A DNA stretch of 64,000 nucleotides from AC-32 sp963716865 (GCA_963716865.1 CAVQUF010000004.1:248001-312000); one strand, 5' to 3'; counted from the stretch's first letter, positions 13,982 through 22,373 are shown. Translations and numbers: made by a program. The notes: a model not told the origin generated them from the letters alone.

Positions 13982-14775
13982 GCGGTCGCCTCCTTGCCGA
14001 GGTACGCCTCGATCACGCGCGGGTCCTCCTGGATCTCCTTCGGCGTCCCCTCCGCGATCTTCTCCCCGTAGTCGAGCACGGTCACCCGCTCGGAGACGCC
14101 CATCACGACCCTCATGTCGTGCTCGATCAACAGGATCGCGAGCGGCCGGTGCTCGCGCAGCTCCGAGACGAAGTCGATGAAGACCGCGGTCTCCTGCGGG
14201 TTCATCCCGGCCGTCGGCTCGTCCAGGAGCAGGAGCTTCGGCTCGGTGGCGAGGGCACGCGCGACCTCGAGCCGTCGCTGGTCGCCGTAGGAGAGGCTCT
14301 CGGCGAGCTCGTCGTCGACGTTCCCGAGCCCGGCCGTCCGGATCAGCTCCCGCGCCTTCTCGCGCGCCTCGCGCTCCTCGCGCCGCACCTTCGGGGTCAG
14401 GAAGATCGAGCCGAGGATCCTCCCCTTCATCCGCGAGTGCATGCCGACGAGGACGTTCTCGAGCGCCGTCATCTGCGGGAAGAGGCGGATGTTCTGGAAC
14501 GTGCGCCCGACGCCGGCCTTCACGATCGCGTGTGGGGGCTTGTTGGTGACGTCAGCGCCGTCGAAGAGGATCCGCCCGGACGTCGCCTTGTAGAGCCCCG
14601 TGAGCGTGTTGAAGAAGGTCGTCTTCCCGGCCCCGTTCGGGCCGATCAGGCTCACGATCGACAGCCGCGGGATCGTGAAGTCGAGGTCGTTGATCGCGAG
14701 GAGGCCGCCGAACTCCTTGCGGAGGGCCCTGGCGACGAGCAGGTCGCCGTTCACCGGGGTCGCGGGCTCGCTCAT
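13978..14775 (-). CDS. livG: Branched-chain amino acid ABC transporter, ATP-binding protein LivG
   Basis: The 265-residue ATPase of the LivG type has Walker A GPNGAGKT, the motif GVGRTFQNIRLFPQMTALENVLVG, an insert of about 25 residues typical of LivG before the signature SYGDQRRLEVARAL, and Walker B LLLLDEPTAGMNPQE. It ends with EAYLGKEATA, the usual LivG C-terminal strand. It lies 163 bases downstream of livM, with a stable hairpin in the gap. Confidence 0.94.
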   Translation of the reverse strand: MSEPATPVNGDLLVARALRKEFGGLLAINDLDFTIPRLSIVSLIGPNGAGKTTFFNTLTGLYKATSGRILFDGADVTNKPPHAIVKAGVGRTFQNIRLFPQMTALENVLVGMHSRMKGRILGSIFLTPKVRREEREAREKARELIRTAGLGNVDDELAESLSYGDQRRLEVARALATEPKLLLLDEPTAGMNPQETAVFIDFVSELREHRPLAILLIEHDMRVVMGVSERVTVLDYGEKIAEGTPKEIQEDPRVIEAYLGKEATA

Positions 14776-14938
14776 CTGTGCCCCGTCCAGTAATGCCGTC
14801 GAGCTTCTGGGTCGCGAGCACCAAGCCAGAGTGCGCGCTTGCCTGCGGCAAGGCTGGACTGCCTTGCCAAGTGCAAGGGTGGGCTCTGGCGCCGCGTGAT
14901 CGCGGGCCAGAAGCCGGCATGTATTGCTGGATGGGGCA
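14776..14938 (-). promoter_or_regulatory. livM-livG intergenic region with stable hairpins
   Basis: These 163 bases hold no gene. They contain an inverted repeat at about 14883-14916 (GGCTCTGGCGCCGCG against CGCGGGCCAGAAGCC, loop TGAT, one bulge on each side) and a second at about 14841-14872 (GGCAAGG / CCTTGCC). No T-run follows either. Inside an operon such structures may stabilise or attenuate the mRNA; this role is inferred. Confidence 0.4.
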
Positions 14939-16210
14939 CTAGGCCCTCTCGCCTGCGCCGGGCTCGTCGGCGCCGCGCATCTCGTACAGCGACTCGTCGT
15001 GCCCGCCCTCCTCGATCTCGCGCTTGCGCCTCTGCTCCGGGATCAGGCCCGTCGGCCGGAAGAGCATCATCAGGACAATGATCACCCCGTAGATCCCGAA
15101 CTCGTACTTCGGCACGTCGATCTGATGCGAGCTGGGGAAGACGTTCGCGTTCAGCCAGGCGCCGATGTTGGCGAGCCCCGCCACGTTCAACCAGGCAAGC
15201 AGCGTGCCCGCGACGATCACTCCCCAGATGCTCCCCATCCCGCCGAGGACGACCATGCAGAGCAGGAAGACGGAGATGTTGAAGTCGAACTGGCTCGGGA
15301 AGGCGCCCGAGTTGAAGCTCGCCAGGTAGGCGCCGGCCAGCCCGCCGAAGAAGGCGCCCATCGCGTACGCCCACGTCTTCGTGCGCATCAGCGGGATGCC
15401 CATCGCGGCGGCCGCGGTCTCGTCCTCGCGGATCGCGATCCAGGCCCGCCCGAGACGGGAGTCCCGCAGGCGGACGGAGCAGAAGACGGTCAGGAGCAGG
15501 AGCGCGATCGCCGTCCAGAAGAAGAGCTTGTCGGCGTTGTACGCCTGCTGGTAGCTCGCCGGCAATCCGAGCTTGTCGTGCAGCGTGTTCCCGAACCCCG
15601 GCGAGTCGATCGGGCTGATCCCGAACGTCCCGTGGCTGAGGTCGAAGCCGTGCAGGTCGTCCGCGTTGCGGACGAACTGCGGGATGATCTCGCCGAAGCC
15701 GAGCGTCACGATCGCGAGGTAGTCCCCGCGGAGCCTGAGCGTCGGGAGCCCGATGATGATCCCGCCGACCGCGGTCACGATCGCGGCGGCGAGGAACGCG
15801 AGCCAGATCGAGATGTGGATCCCCCGGGCGTCCGGCGAGATCCCGATCGCGCCGAAATGCCAGTTCACCTGCTGGAACTGGCCCGACGCCAGCCACGCCG
15901 CGGTGTACGCGCCGAGCGCGTAGAACGCGACGTAGCCGAGGTCGAGCAGCCCCGCGTAGCCGACCACGATGTTCAGGCCGACCGCCATGATCACGAACGT
16001 CAGGATCGTGACCGCGTCGTGCGGGCTCGAGAACTGGAGCCAGACCTCCCACGAGTGGTTCGCCGGAAGGCTCGTCCAGTACCACGGGTACGGAATCACA
16101 ATCGCCAGCACGATCAGCACCGGGATGTAGCGCCTCGGGCGCTCCGGGATCCGCTTCCACCCGCTCGAGACCGAGTCCCGGGCCTGGTCGAGGCGCGCGG
16201 CGACCCCCAC
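14939..16210 (-). CDS. livM: Branched-chain amino acid ABC transporter, permease LivM
   Basis: The 423-residue LivM-type permease has about ten hydrophobic segments. It carries the family motifs VVGYAGLLDLGYVAFYALGAY and LRGDYLAIVTLGFGEI, the ATPase-docking loop GRAWIAIREDETAAAAMG and the C-terminal MVVLGGMGSIWGVIVAGTLL. The GTG start overlaps the livH stop by one base (TAGTG). Compared with short LivM proteins it has an extra N-terminal helix and an insert between the third and fifth helices, as in many actinobacteria. Confidence 0.92.
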   Translation of the reverse strand: MGVAARLDQARDSVSSGWKRIPERPRRYIPVLIVLAIVIPYPWYWTSLPANHSWEVWLQFSSPHDAVTILTFVIMAVGLNIVVGYAGLLDLGYVAFYALGAYTAAWLASGQFQQVNWHFGAIGISPDARGIHISIWLAFLAAAIVTAVGGIIIGLPTLRLRGDYLAIVTLGFGEIIPQFVRNADDLHGFDLSHGTFGISPIDSPGFGNTLHDKLGLPASYQQAYNADKLFFWTAIALLLLTVFCSVRLRDSRLGRAWIAIREDETAAAAMGIPLMRTKTWAYAMGAFFGGLAGAYLASFNSGAFPSQFDFNISVFLLCMVVLGGMGSIWGVIVAGTLLAWLNVAGLANIGAWLNANVFPSSHQIDVPKYEFGIYGVIIVLMMLFRPTGLIPEQRRKREIEEGGHDESLYEMRGADEPGAGERA

Positions 16211-17169
16211 TACGCCCCCTCTGGTGTGCGTTCCCCGAGCAGGCCCTCGGGCCGGAACACGAGGATCAGGATCAGAATCGCGAAGACCATCGAGCGCGTC
16301 CAGTCACCGCCGGGCGCCTGCCACGAGAGACCCTCGTTGAAGGCCTGGATCAGCCCGATCAGGACCCCGCCGAGAACGGCTCCGGGCAGGTTGCCGATTC
16401 CGCCCACTACGGCGGCAGTGAAGGCGATCAGGCCGAGCGTGAACCCCGTGTCGTAGCGGATGTTGAACTCGATCAGGTAGAGGGTCGCGCCGATGCCCGC
16501 GAGCGCACCGGCGAGCGCGAAGGTGAACGTGATCGTCCGGTTGACGTCGATGCCCATGATGGCCGCGGCCTGCGGATCCTGCGAGGTGGCTCGCATTGCC
16601 TTGCCCTGGCGCGTCGAGCCCACGAGCCAGGTGAGCAGCGCGAGCACCGGGATCGTCATCAGGATCACGAACAGCGAGTCCCACTCGTAGTGGACGCCTC
16701 TGAAGTTGAAGACGTGCGTGTCCGGGACGAGCTTGTCCACGCTGATGTAGTTCGGGCCGTAGAAGGCCTGGCCGACGTTCTGGAGGATGAACGACATCCC
16801 GACCGCGGTGATCAGGACCGACAGCCGCGGCGCGTTGCGCAGCCTGCGATATGCGACGAACTCGATGCCGGCGTTGATGCCCGCCCCGAAGACCATCGCG
16901 ACCAGGAACGTCAGGGCGAGGCCCCCGACGATCCCGATGGCCGAGGTCGCGGCGGTCAGGCCGAGGAGCGAGGTGATGATCGTGGTCGCGAAGAGCCCGC
17001 TCAGGGCGAACACGTCACCGTGGGCGAAGTTGATCAGCTGGAGGATGCCGTAGACGAGCGTGTACCCGAGCGCGACCAGCGCGTAGACGCAGCCGATGGT
17101 GAGCCCGATCAGGAAGACGTTGAAGAAGTCGACGGGCGTCTTCCACAGGTTGACCGCGAGCCAGAGCAC
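16210..17169 (-). CDS. livH: Branched-chain amino acid ABC transporter, permease LivH
   Basis: The 319-residue permease carries the LivH motifs YALVALGYTLVYGILQLINFAHGD near the N terminus, GKAMRATSQDPQAAAIMGIDV (ATPase docking) and AAVVGGIGNLPGAVLGGVLIGL. The GTG at 17169 is the only standard start. However, the open frame continues upstream with a whole extra hydrophobic segment (ending ALGVVFIGLIVLW) and a polar head, so the true start may be an unusual codon further upstream, before about 17230. Confidence 0.9.
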   Translation of the reverse strand: MLWLAVNLWKTPVDFFNVFLIGLTIGCVYALVALGYTLVYGILQLINFAHGDVFALSGLFATTIITSLLGLTAATSAIGIVGGLALTFLVAMVFGAGINAGIEFVAYRRLRNAPRLSVLITAVGMSFILQNVGQAFYGPNYISVDKLVPDTHVFNFRGVHYEWDSLFVILMTIPVLALLTWLVGSTRQGKAMRATSQDPQAAAIMGIDVNRTITFTFALAGALAGIGATLYLIEFNIRYDTGFTLGLIAFTAAVVGGIGNLPGAVLGGVLIGLIQAFNEGLSWQAPGGDWTRSMVFAILILILVFRPEGLLGERTPEGA

Positions 17170-17279
17170 GATCAGCCCGATGAAGACGACCCCCAGGGCC
17201 GGGAGGACTGCGGCGCGGTCGAAACTCGGTCGCCGCTCGGTGTGGGCTTCTACAGCGATCTCGGGATCCCGAAGAAGTA

Positions 17280-17306
17280 GGAGGAGGGGCGAATTGCCCC
17301 TCCTCC
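17280..17306 (-). terminator. Perfect 11-bp hairpin between livK and livH
   Basis: GGAGGAGGGGC (17280-17290) and GCCCCTCCTCC (17296-17306) form a perfect stem with a five-base loop, 17 bases after the livK stop. The minus-strand sequence after it (TACTTCTTCGG) is only mildly pyrimidine-rich. It probably acts as a partial terminator or mRNA-stabilising hairpin, which would let the binding protein be made in excess of the membrane subunits. Confidence 0.6.
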
Positions 17307-17322
17307 GATGATCGATGTACGA

Positions 17323-18729
17323 CTAGTGGCTGGCGGTGGCGCCCGCCTTCCTCGCCGCCTGGACGAGGCTCGTGACCGGCACCGTCGTGCTCACGGTCGA
17401 CAGGAGGTTGTTCTTGCCGACGTAGATCGTGTAGTCGAGGGCCGCGCCCGTGGCCCCGGTGATATCGCCGTTCTGGTTGAACGAGAAGCTCCCGATCAAG
17501 CCGTTGGTCACGTGCGTGTCGAACACGTTCTTGATCACTGCCGCACGGCTCCCGTCGGACTTCTCGATCGCGTCGAGCAGGACTTGCGCGGCCTGCCCGG
17601 CGAGAATCGCGTAGGGCTGGACGCTCTTGATGTTGTACGCCTTCTTGAAGCCGTCGATGAACGTCAGCGCGGCACCCTTGTAGTTGTTGAGGCTGGCCCC
17701 GGGGGCGGTGAAGTACGCGCCGTTGGCGTTCGCCGTTCCCCCCTGCGACTTGTCGAACACCGCGGTCGTCGTGAAGCCGTCCGGCAGGAACAGCATCACG
17801 CCGCCGCCCGCACTCTTCGGCTTGGTCGTGTTCGGCCCGAGGATCGAGACCTTGTCGTTGATCAGCTGGCCGCTGTTCTCGTCGACGAGGCCGCCGATGA
17901 AGATCGCGTCGGGATTCGTGTTCTTGATCTTCGTGAAGGTGGCCTGGAAGTTCGGCGCCTTCGGATCGTAGGCGGAGAAGCCGACGACCTTGATCCCGGC
18001 CGAGGCCGCTGCGCCTCTGACGTTCTTGGCGATCCCGAGCCCGTAGGCCTCCTTGTCGTTCAGGATGTAGAGCGTCTTGACGCCCGCGTCCTTCATCAGC
18101 TTCGCCTGGACGCCGGCCTGGTTCGGATCGCTCGGTGCAACGCGCGCGTACGTGCGCTTGCCCGACGGGTAGTACTTCTGCGGCTCGCCGCCCGTGCACT
18201 GCTCGGTCAGGCAGCCGTACGTGTTCGCGGGCGAGAAGAGCAGCATCCCGCCGCCCGGAGCCTGGTTCAGCACCGGGATGATGACCGCGGCACAACCGGA
18301 GTTGAAGGTCCCGATCACGCCCAGCAAGCTCTTGTTCCCGACGTAGGCGTGCGCGTTCGCGTTGCACTTGGTGATATCCCATTTCGCGAGCTGCGCCGAC
18401 GCGTCGTTGCACGACTGGTACGCGATCTTGTAGCTGCCGGCCTTCCAGTCCTGCTGCTGCAGCGCATAGGTGATCGCCTGGCTCATCTGCACGGTCTGGG
18501 TGCGCGAGCTGCCGATCAGGGGCAGATCCGACGCGATCAGGTAGTCGGCCGTGCCCGAGCCCTTGTACTGGATCGGATCGCAGTTCGCCGCGGGCAGCGC
18601 CTTGACTCCGGCGCTCGTTCCGCCGCCAGTGCTCGAGCTGCTCTTGCTGCTGCCACCACACCCGGCTGCCACGAGCGCCAGCACGCTGACGGCGGCGAGG
18701 AGCAGCCCCACCATCATTCGTTTCTTCAC
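17323..18729 (-). CDS. livK: Branched-chain amino acid-binding lipoprotein LivK
   Basis: The 468-residue protein has a signal peptide with lipobox LVAAGC (Cys24), a Ser-rich linker and a type I periplasmic-binding domain (Peripla_BP_6: VIGTFNSGCAAVIIPVLNQAPGGGMLLFSPANTYGCLT, TLYILNDKEAYGLG, FIDGFKKAYNI). It delivers substrate to LivH/LivM. I chose the GTG at 18729 because it is preceded by AGGAGGAAGA and begins directly with the signal peptide; the longer ORF adds 34 polar residues ahead of it. Confidence 0.92.
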   Translation of the reverse strand: MKKRMMVGLLLAAVSVLALVAAGCGGSSKSSSSTGGGTSAGVKALPAANCDPIQYKGSGTADYLIASDLPLIGSSRTQTVQMSQAITYALQQQDWKAGSYKIAYQSCNDASAQLAKWDITKCNANAHAYVGNKSLLGVIGTFNSGCAAVIIPVLNQAPGGGMLLFSPANTYGCLTEQCTGGEPQKYYPSGKRTYARVAPSDPNQAGVQAKLMKDAGVKTLYILNDKEAYGLGIAKNVRGAAASAGIKVVGFSAYDPKAPNFQATFTKIKNTNPDAIFIGGLVDENSGQLINDKVSILGPNTTKPKSAGGGVMLFLPDGFTTTAVFDKSQGGTANANGAYFTAPGASLNNYKGAALTFIDGFKKAYNIKSVQPYAILAGQAAQVLLDAIEKSDGSRAAVIKNVFDTHVTNGLIGSFSFNQNGDITGATGAALDYTIYVGKNNLLSTVSTTVPVTSLVQAARKAGATASH

Positions 18730-18801
18730 TCTTCCTCCTCCATCGCTGTCCTCGCGTCTCCGAAACACCAACCGGTCGGCCAGTGCCCCGGCTTCCGGCC
18801 G

Positions 18802-18831
18802 CAAGTATGGCGCATCCCTTCGCGCTTTCAA
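18802..18831 (-). promoter_or_regulatory. Promoter of the livKHMGF operon
   Basis: On the minus strand, TTGAAA (18831-18826) is followed by an 18-base spacer and TACTTG (18807-18802). This leaves an untranslated leader of about 65 bases ending in a strong ribosome binding site before livK. Confidence 0.5.
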
Positions 18832-18885
18832 CTCGGAAGAGCCCGGGCAGGTGACGGCGCCGGACGAAGCTACTCTTCCTACCTG

Positions 18886-18917
18886 GCCGAAGTGGCGGAA
18901 CTGGCGGACGCGCTGGA
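18886..18917 (+). pseudogene. Truncated copy of the 5' half of tRNA-Leu with its promoter
   Basis: The 32 bases from 18886 match the first 32 bases of the intact tRNA-Leu at 19017 with one mismatch (GGCGGAC for GGCAGAC). The TACTCTT box before the tRNA (19003-19009) is also repeated here (18871-18877). After the D-arm the similarity stops and no anticodon arm, variable arm or T-arm follows, so no functional tRNA can form. Confidence 0.75.
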
Positions 18918-19016
18918 GAGCATGGGGGAACCCATGGTCCCCCCATGAGCCCCCTCCGTCTCACCCGAGAGCCGGCCCTGAGGCTGGCACCGCCTCCCGC
19001 GTTACTCTTGATGCGG

Positions 19017-19104
<88 letters not shown>

Positions 19105-19136
19105 TCGCGGCCGGGGCGCGCTCGTAGGATGGCGGC

Positions 19137-20162
19137 ATGAAGGTCGGCGTGCTGACCGGTGGAGGCGACTGCCCCGGGCTCAACGCGGTCATCCGGGCCG
19201 TCGCCCGGCGCTCGGTCTCGCGGGGGCACGCGGTGGTGGGCGTCCGGGCCGGCTGGCGAGGACTCGTGGACGGGATATTCGAGCCGCTCGGGTCCCGTGA
19301 GGTCTCCGGCCTGCTCCCGCGAGGCGGCACGATCATCGGGACCTCACGCACGAACCCCTACAAGCTCGACGGCGGGGTGGACGCGGTGCTCGAGAACTTC
19401 CGCGTTGCGGAGCTCGACGCTCTCGTCGCGATCGGCGGCGAGGACACGCTCGGCGTCGCGGCGCGCCTCCACTCCGAGCACGACTTCCCGGTGGTCGGGG
19501 TGCCGAAGACGATCGACAACGATCTCTCCGCAACCGACTACACGTTCGGCTTCGACACCGCGGTCTTCATCTGCACGGAGGCGATCGACCGCCTGCACAC
19601 CACAGCCGAGTCGCACAACCGCGTGATGGTGGTCGAGGTGATGGGCCGCCACACCGGCTGGATCGCGGTCATGAGCGGCATCGCCGGCGGAGCCGACGTG
19701 ATCCTGATCCCGGAGCATCCGATCTCGGTGGAGGAAGCGTGCGCCGACATCCAGCATCGCCACGAGCGGGGCAAGGACTTCTCGATCGTCGTCGTCAGCG
19801 AGGGCTACGAGCTCGAAGGGGCGGCCGGCGGCGGCGAGGTCGACGAGTTCGGGCACGTGCGGCTGTCCGAGCGCGGTGTCGGCGCCCGGCTCGCGAGCGA
19901 GATCGAGGAGCGCACCGGCTACGAGACGCGCGTGACCGTGCTCGGCCACGTGCAGCGCGGCGGCTCCCCCACCCCGCGCGACCGCGTGCTGGCGACTCGC
20001 TTCGGGCTCAAGGCCGCCGACCTCGTCCACGAGGGCCGCTTCGGCAGGATGGCCGCGCTGCACGGCGACGCGATCGCGGACGTCTCGCTCGCGGAGGCGA
20101 CCGCCGAGCTGAAGACGGTCCCCGAGGATTGGTACGAGGTCGCGCGGGCCTTTTTCGGCTGA
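19137..20162 (+). CDS. 6-phosphofructokinase, probably pyrophosphate-dependent type
   Basis: The 341-residue protein belongs to the group III PfkA family: GGGDCPGLNAVIR at residues 8-20, catalytic TIDND (Asp127) and MGRHTGWIA. At the donor site it has GGED (residues 100-103) and PKTIDND with Lys124. By established rules for this family an Asp at the position of E. coli Gly104 together with Lys124 favours pyrophosphate over ATP. Phosphorylation of fructose 6-phosphate would then be reversible. A TAGGAT box (19125-19130) lies six bases before the ATG, so the mRNA should be leaderless. The stop codon lies within a dispersed hairpin repeat. Confidence 0.88.
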   Translation: MKVGVLTGGGDCPGLNAVIRAVARRSVSRGHAVVGVRAGWRGLVDGIFEPLGSREVSGLLPRGGTIIGTSRTNPYKLDGGVDAVLENFRVAELDALVAIGGEDTLGVAARLHSEHDFPVVGVPKTIDNDLSATDYTFGFDTAVFICTEAIDRLHTTAESHNRVMVVEVMGRHTGWIAVMSGIAGGADVILIPEHPISVEEACADIQHRHERGKDFSIVVVSEGYELEGAAGGGEVDEFGHVRLSERGVGARLASEIEERTGYETRVTVLGHVQRGGSPTPRDRVLATRFGLKAADLVHEGRFGRMAALHGDAIADVSLAEATAELKTVPEDWYEVARAFFG

Positions 20163-20236
20163 GGCGTCGCTTGCGATGCCGACCTCAGGGCGCGCGGGCT
20201 GTGCCCGTGCGTCCGTCGGAAATGACCGGTCGACCG
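20160..20236 (+). repeat. Double-hairpin repeat at the pfk gene end
   Basis: The unit begins with the TGA stop of the kinase gene and reads TGAGGCGTCGCTTGCGATGCC (first hairpin), then GGGCGCGCGGGC-TGT-GCCCGTGCGTCC (second hairpin), then GTCGGAAATGACCGGTCGA. It matches the repeat units at 51126-51625 and their relatives at 58822 and 60312. It lies between convergent genes and could act as a bidirectional terminator. Confidence 0.7.
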
Positions 20237-20261
20237 GACTGCGCTCTCAGAACCAGCGCGA

Positions 20262-21587
20262 CTAGAGCTCGTAGACGGCGACCCAGGGGCCGTTGAGCCC
20301 GTCGGCGTGGACGTAGCGGACCCGTTTGGTGAGGGTCGACAGGTCGTCGTAGAAGGCGGCTTCCTTGGGGTAGTGGTCACGTGCGGCGAGCACGCGGTCG
20401 GCGATCGCGCCGGTAGCGATCACGTAGCGGACGCCGTGATCGCGGAGCTGGAGGAGGTCGCGGTTCGGGTCGGCCCGCGACTCGCTCGGGAGAGGCAGGC
20501 GCAGCTTCAGGACGCGGAAGCCTGAGAACGGCGTCAGCGACGGGTCGACGGCGATGCTCGTTCCGTGCGGCAAGTGGTGCTCGACCCAGCTGTGGGCGAC
20601 GACCCGGGTGTCCGTCTTCGTCAGGCGCCCGGCGTCGCGGATCGACCACGTGAGCGGAACGACCAGCAGCAGGAGGGTCACGGGAGCCAGCCCGCGCATG
20701 CGGCCGGCGAGCGCTCCGAGCGGCGGGAGCAGCGGGAGGATGTAGCGGTCGAAGTGGGAGCCGAGCGTGCAGATATCGATCGAGTAGACCACGACGAACG
20801 AAAGGAGGATCAGGTCCGCCCGCTCGCGCCGGACGATCGCGACCACGACCCCGGCGGCGCAGATGATCAGGGCCGGCCCGAGCCCGTGCCAGAGCCGTTC
20901 CGTAAACGCGATCGGCGCGATGTGGTCGTGCTCGAAGCCCAGCCAGCCTTGGTTGGCGAGCCTCTGCACCCGGTAGGCGCGGGGGACGGCGCTCCCGAGG
21001 TGCGCGATGAAGAACGGGCTCGTCGCGCAGAACGCCGCGGCCGAGAGCAGGAGGCCGACCACGAGGCGGCGCGGCTGCCGGAAGCCGGCGACGACCAGCG
21101 GGACGAGCAGGAGCACCCCGGGGTACTTGGCGCTCGTCGCGAGCCCGGCGACGAGCCCTGCGAGCTCGATCCGGCCGCTGACGAGCAGCGCTAGCGTCGC
21201 GGCCACGCCCAGCATGAGCGGGATGTCGGTCACGGCCATGCGCGAGTAGGCGACGGAGGTCGTCTCCACGGCGACCAGAACGGCGGCGACCGCTCCCGCG
21301 AGGCCGCCGTATGCGCGGCTCCCGAGCCACCAGGACGCCGCGATCGCGCCGAGCGCGAGGACGAGCACGACGACCCGAGCGGTGACGTACGAGGGGGTGT
21401 CCGCGAAGACCTGGAACGGCGCGAGCAGGTACATGAGGAGGCTTGGGTAGTCGAACCAGTGTGGGTCGAGCCCGCCGCCGTGGACCATGTGCCACGCCCG
21501 TGGGACGATGCTCTGCTCGTCCGGGCTGAAGAGCGGATAGGGGCGTCCGTAGGCGATCCCGACGATTCGGAGCGCCGCCGCGCCCAC
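20262..21587 (-). CDS. Membrane glycosyltransferase of the GT39/ArnT-like type
   Basis: The 441-residue protein has about nine to ten hydrophobic helices. Its first outer loop carries the acidic motif PLFSPDEQSIVPRAW, then HWFDYPSLLMYLLAPF. A further loop holds AYSRMAVTDIPLMLG, and LGSHFDRYILPLLPPL comes later. This layout is that of GT-C fold transferases that use a polyprenyl-phosphate sugar donor. Acceptor and sugar are unknown. The GTG at 21587 is used because no standard start lies upstream, but the hydrophobic first helix begins slightly before it (ALAAILVGAA), so the real start may be an upstream CTG. Confidence 0.72.
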   Translation of the reverse strand: MGAAALRIVGIAYGRPYPLFSPDEQSIVPRAWHMVHGGGLDPHWFDYPSLLMYLLAPFQVFADTPSYVTARVVVLVLALGAIAASWWLGSRAYGGLAGAVAAVLVAVETTSVAYSRMAVTDIPLMLGVAATLALLVSGRIELAGLVAGLATSAKYPGVLLLVPLVVAGFRQPRRLVVGLLLSAAAFCATSPFFIAHLGSAVPRAYRVQRLANQGWLGFEHDHIAPIAFTERLWHGLGPALIICAAGVVVAIVRRERADLILLSFVVVYSIDICTLGSHFDRYILPLLPPLGALAGRMRGLAPVTLLLLVVPLTWSIRDAGRLTKTDTRVVAHSWVEHHLPHGTSIAVDPSLTPFSGFRVLKLRLPLPSESRADPNRDLLQLRDHGVRYVIATGAIADRVLAARDHYPKEAAFYDDLSTLTKRVRYVHADGLNGPWVAVYEL

Positions 21588-21651
21588 GAGGATCGCCGCC
21601 AGGGCTACACGCGGTCCGCCCCAGGTGCTCTCGGCAGGCTTGTCCTGCGTC

Positions 21652-22257
21652 TCAGACCTCGGGCGGCGGCTCGCCGACCAGCCCGGCGATGTCCGCGGCG
21701 CGCACGATCACCGCGTCGACCCCTGCCCGCTCGAGCTCGGCGATGTCCTCTCTCGTCACCGTCGGCACGTCCGCGATCGCGAGCTTGCCCGCAGGGACGT
21801 CCGGCAGGAGGTCGAGCACGCCCTCCAGCGCTTGCTCGTCCTTGCCGGCGAGGACGAGGAGCTCGGGATCGAAGGTCTCGAGCGCGTTCTCGAGCTGCTC
21901 CTCGTCCTCGACGCGGAGCGCCAGCTCGAAGTGGTCGTCGAGCTCGGCGTGGGCCTGCTCCACGACCGCCTGGGAGTCGCCTTCGCCGGACGATGTCGCC
22001 AGGTCGACCACGCACGCGTCGGCGCCCAGGAGCCGGTCCGCCTCCTCGCCGTTCCAGTAGTAGAGGACCGGCACCGAGATCGCCTCGCTGATGGGCCCGA
22101 GCTCGGTCGCGAGCCCGCTGTGCACGAGTACCCCTTCCGCGCCGTCGGCCTCGGCCCGCTGCGCGGCGACGGGGCCGTCGACCTGGGCGACGACCGAGAT
22201 CCCGTCGCCCTCCGAGATCGCTTGGCTGAAGCGGCGGGCCCCGGTCACTGGTCGCAA
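21652..22257 (-). CDS. TrpC-like TIM-barrel protein of unknown function
   Basis: The 201-residue protein resembles indole-3-glycerol phosphate synthase and related barrels: FSQAISEGDGISVVAQVDG at the N terminus, EGVLVHSGLATELGPISEAISVPVLYYW in the middle and VTREDIAELERAGVDAVIVRAADIAGLVG at the phosphate-binding end. It is shorter than TrpC and lacks the catalytic lysines of the KxSPS region, so another activity, or none, is likely. No other trp gene is near. The intergenic element at 22273-22336 lies directly upstream. Confidence 0.55.
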   Translation of the reverse strand: MRPVTGARRFSQAISEGDGISVVAQVDGPVAAQRAEADGAEGVLVHSGLATELGPISEAISVPVLYYWNGEEADRLLGADACVVDLATSSGEGDSQAVVEQAHAELDDHFELALRVEDEEQLENALETFDPELLVLAGKDEQALEGVLDLLPDVPAGKLAIADVPTVTREDIAELERAGVDAVIVRAADIAGLVGEPPPEV

Positions 22258-22272
22258 TTCTGGCGCAAAGCT

Positions 22273-22336
22273 GTAACAGACGCATGCGCCTTTCGTCGAT
22301 ACGCTCGCCTCGGGGAGGAGGCTGGGTGCGCCTTAA
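22273..22336 (+). repeat. Intergenic ACGCTCG element, copy A
   Basis: Read on the plus strand it is GTAACAGACGCATG (22273-22286), 14 bases, ACGCTCG (22301-22307), then CCTCGGGGAGGAGGCT (22308-22323) and GGGTGCGCCTTAAA. The same parts, at the same spacing, occur at 29105, 39398, 26557 and 43070. It lies between the minus-strand TrpC-like gene and the end of the short aldehyde dehydrogenase gene. Confidence 0.7.
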
Positions 22337-22373
22337 ACAGGGGAACCTGCGACAAACGGCGGGAGCGGCCTAC

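Noticed and set aside
18886..18960. A second functional tRNA-Leu
   Set aside because: Only the acceptor 5' strand and D-arm are present; there is no anticodon arm, T-arm or acceptor 3' strand.
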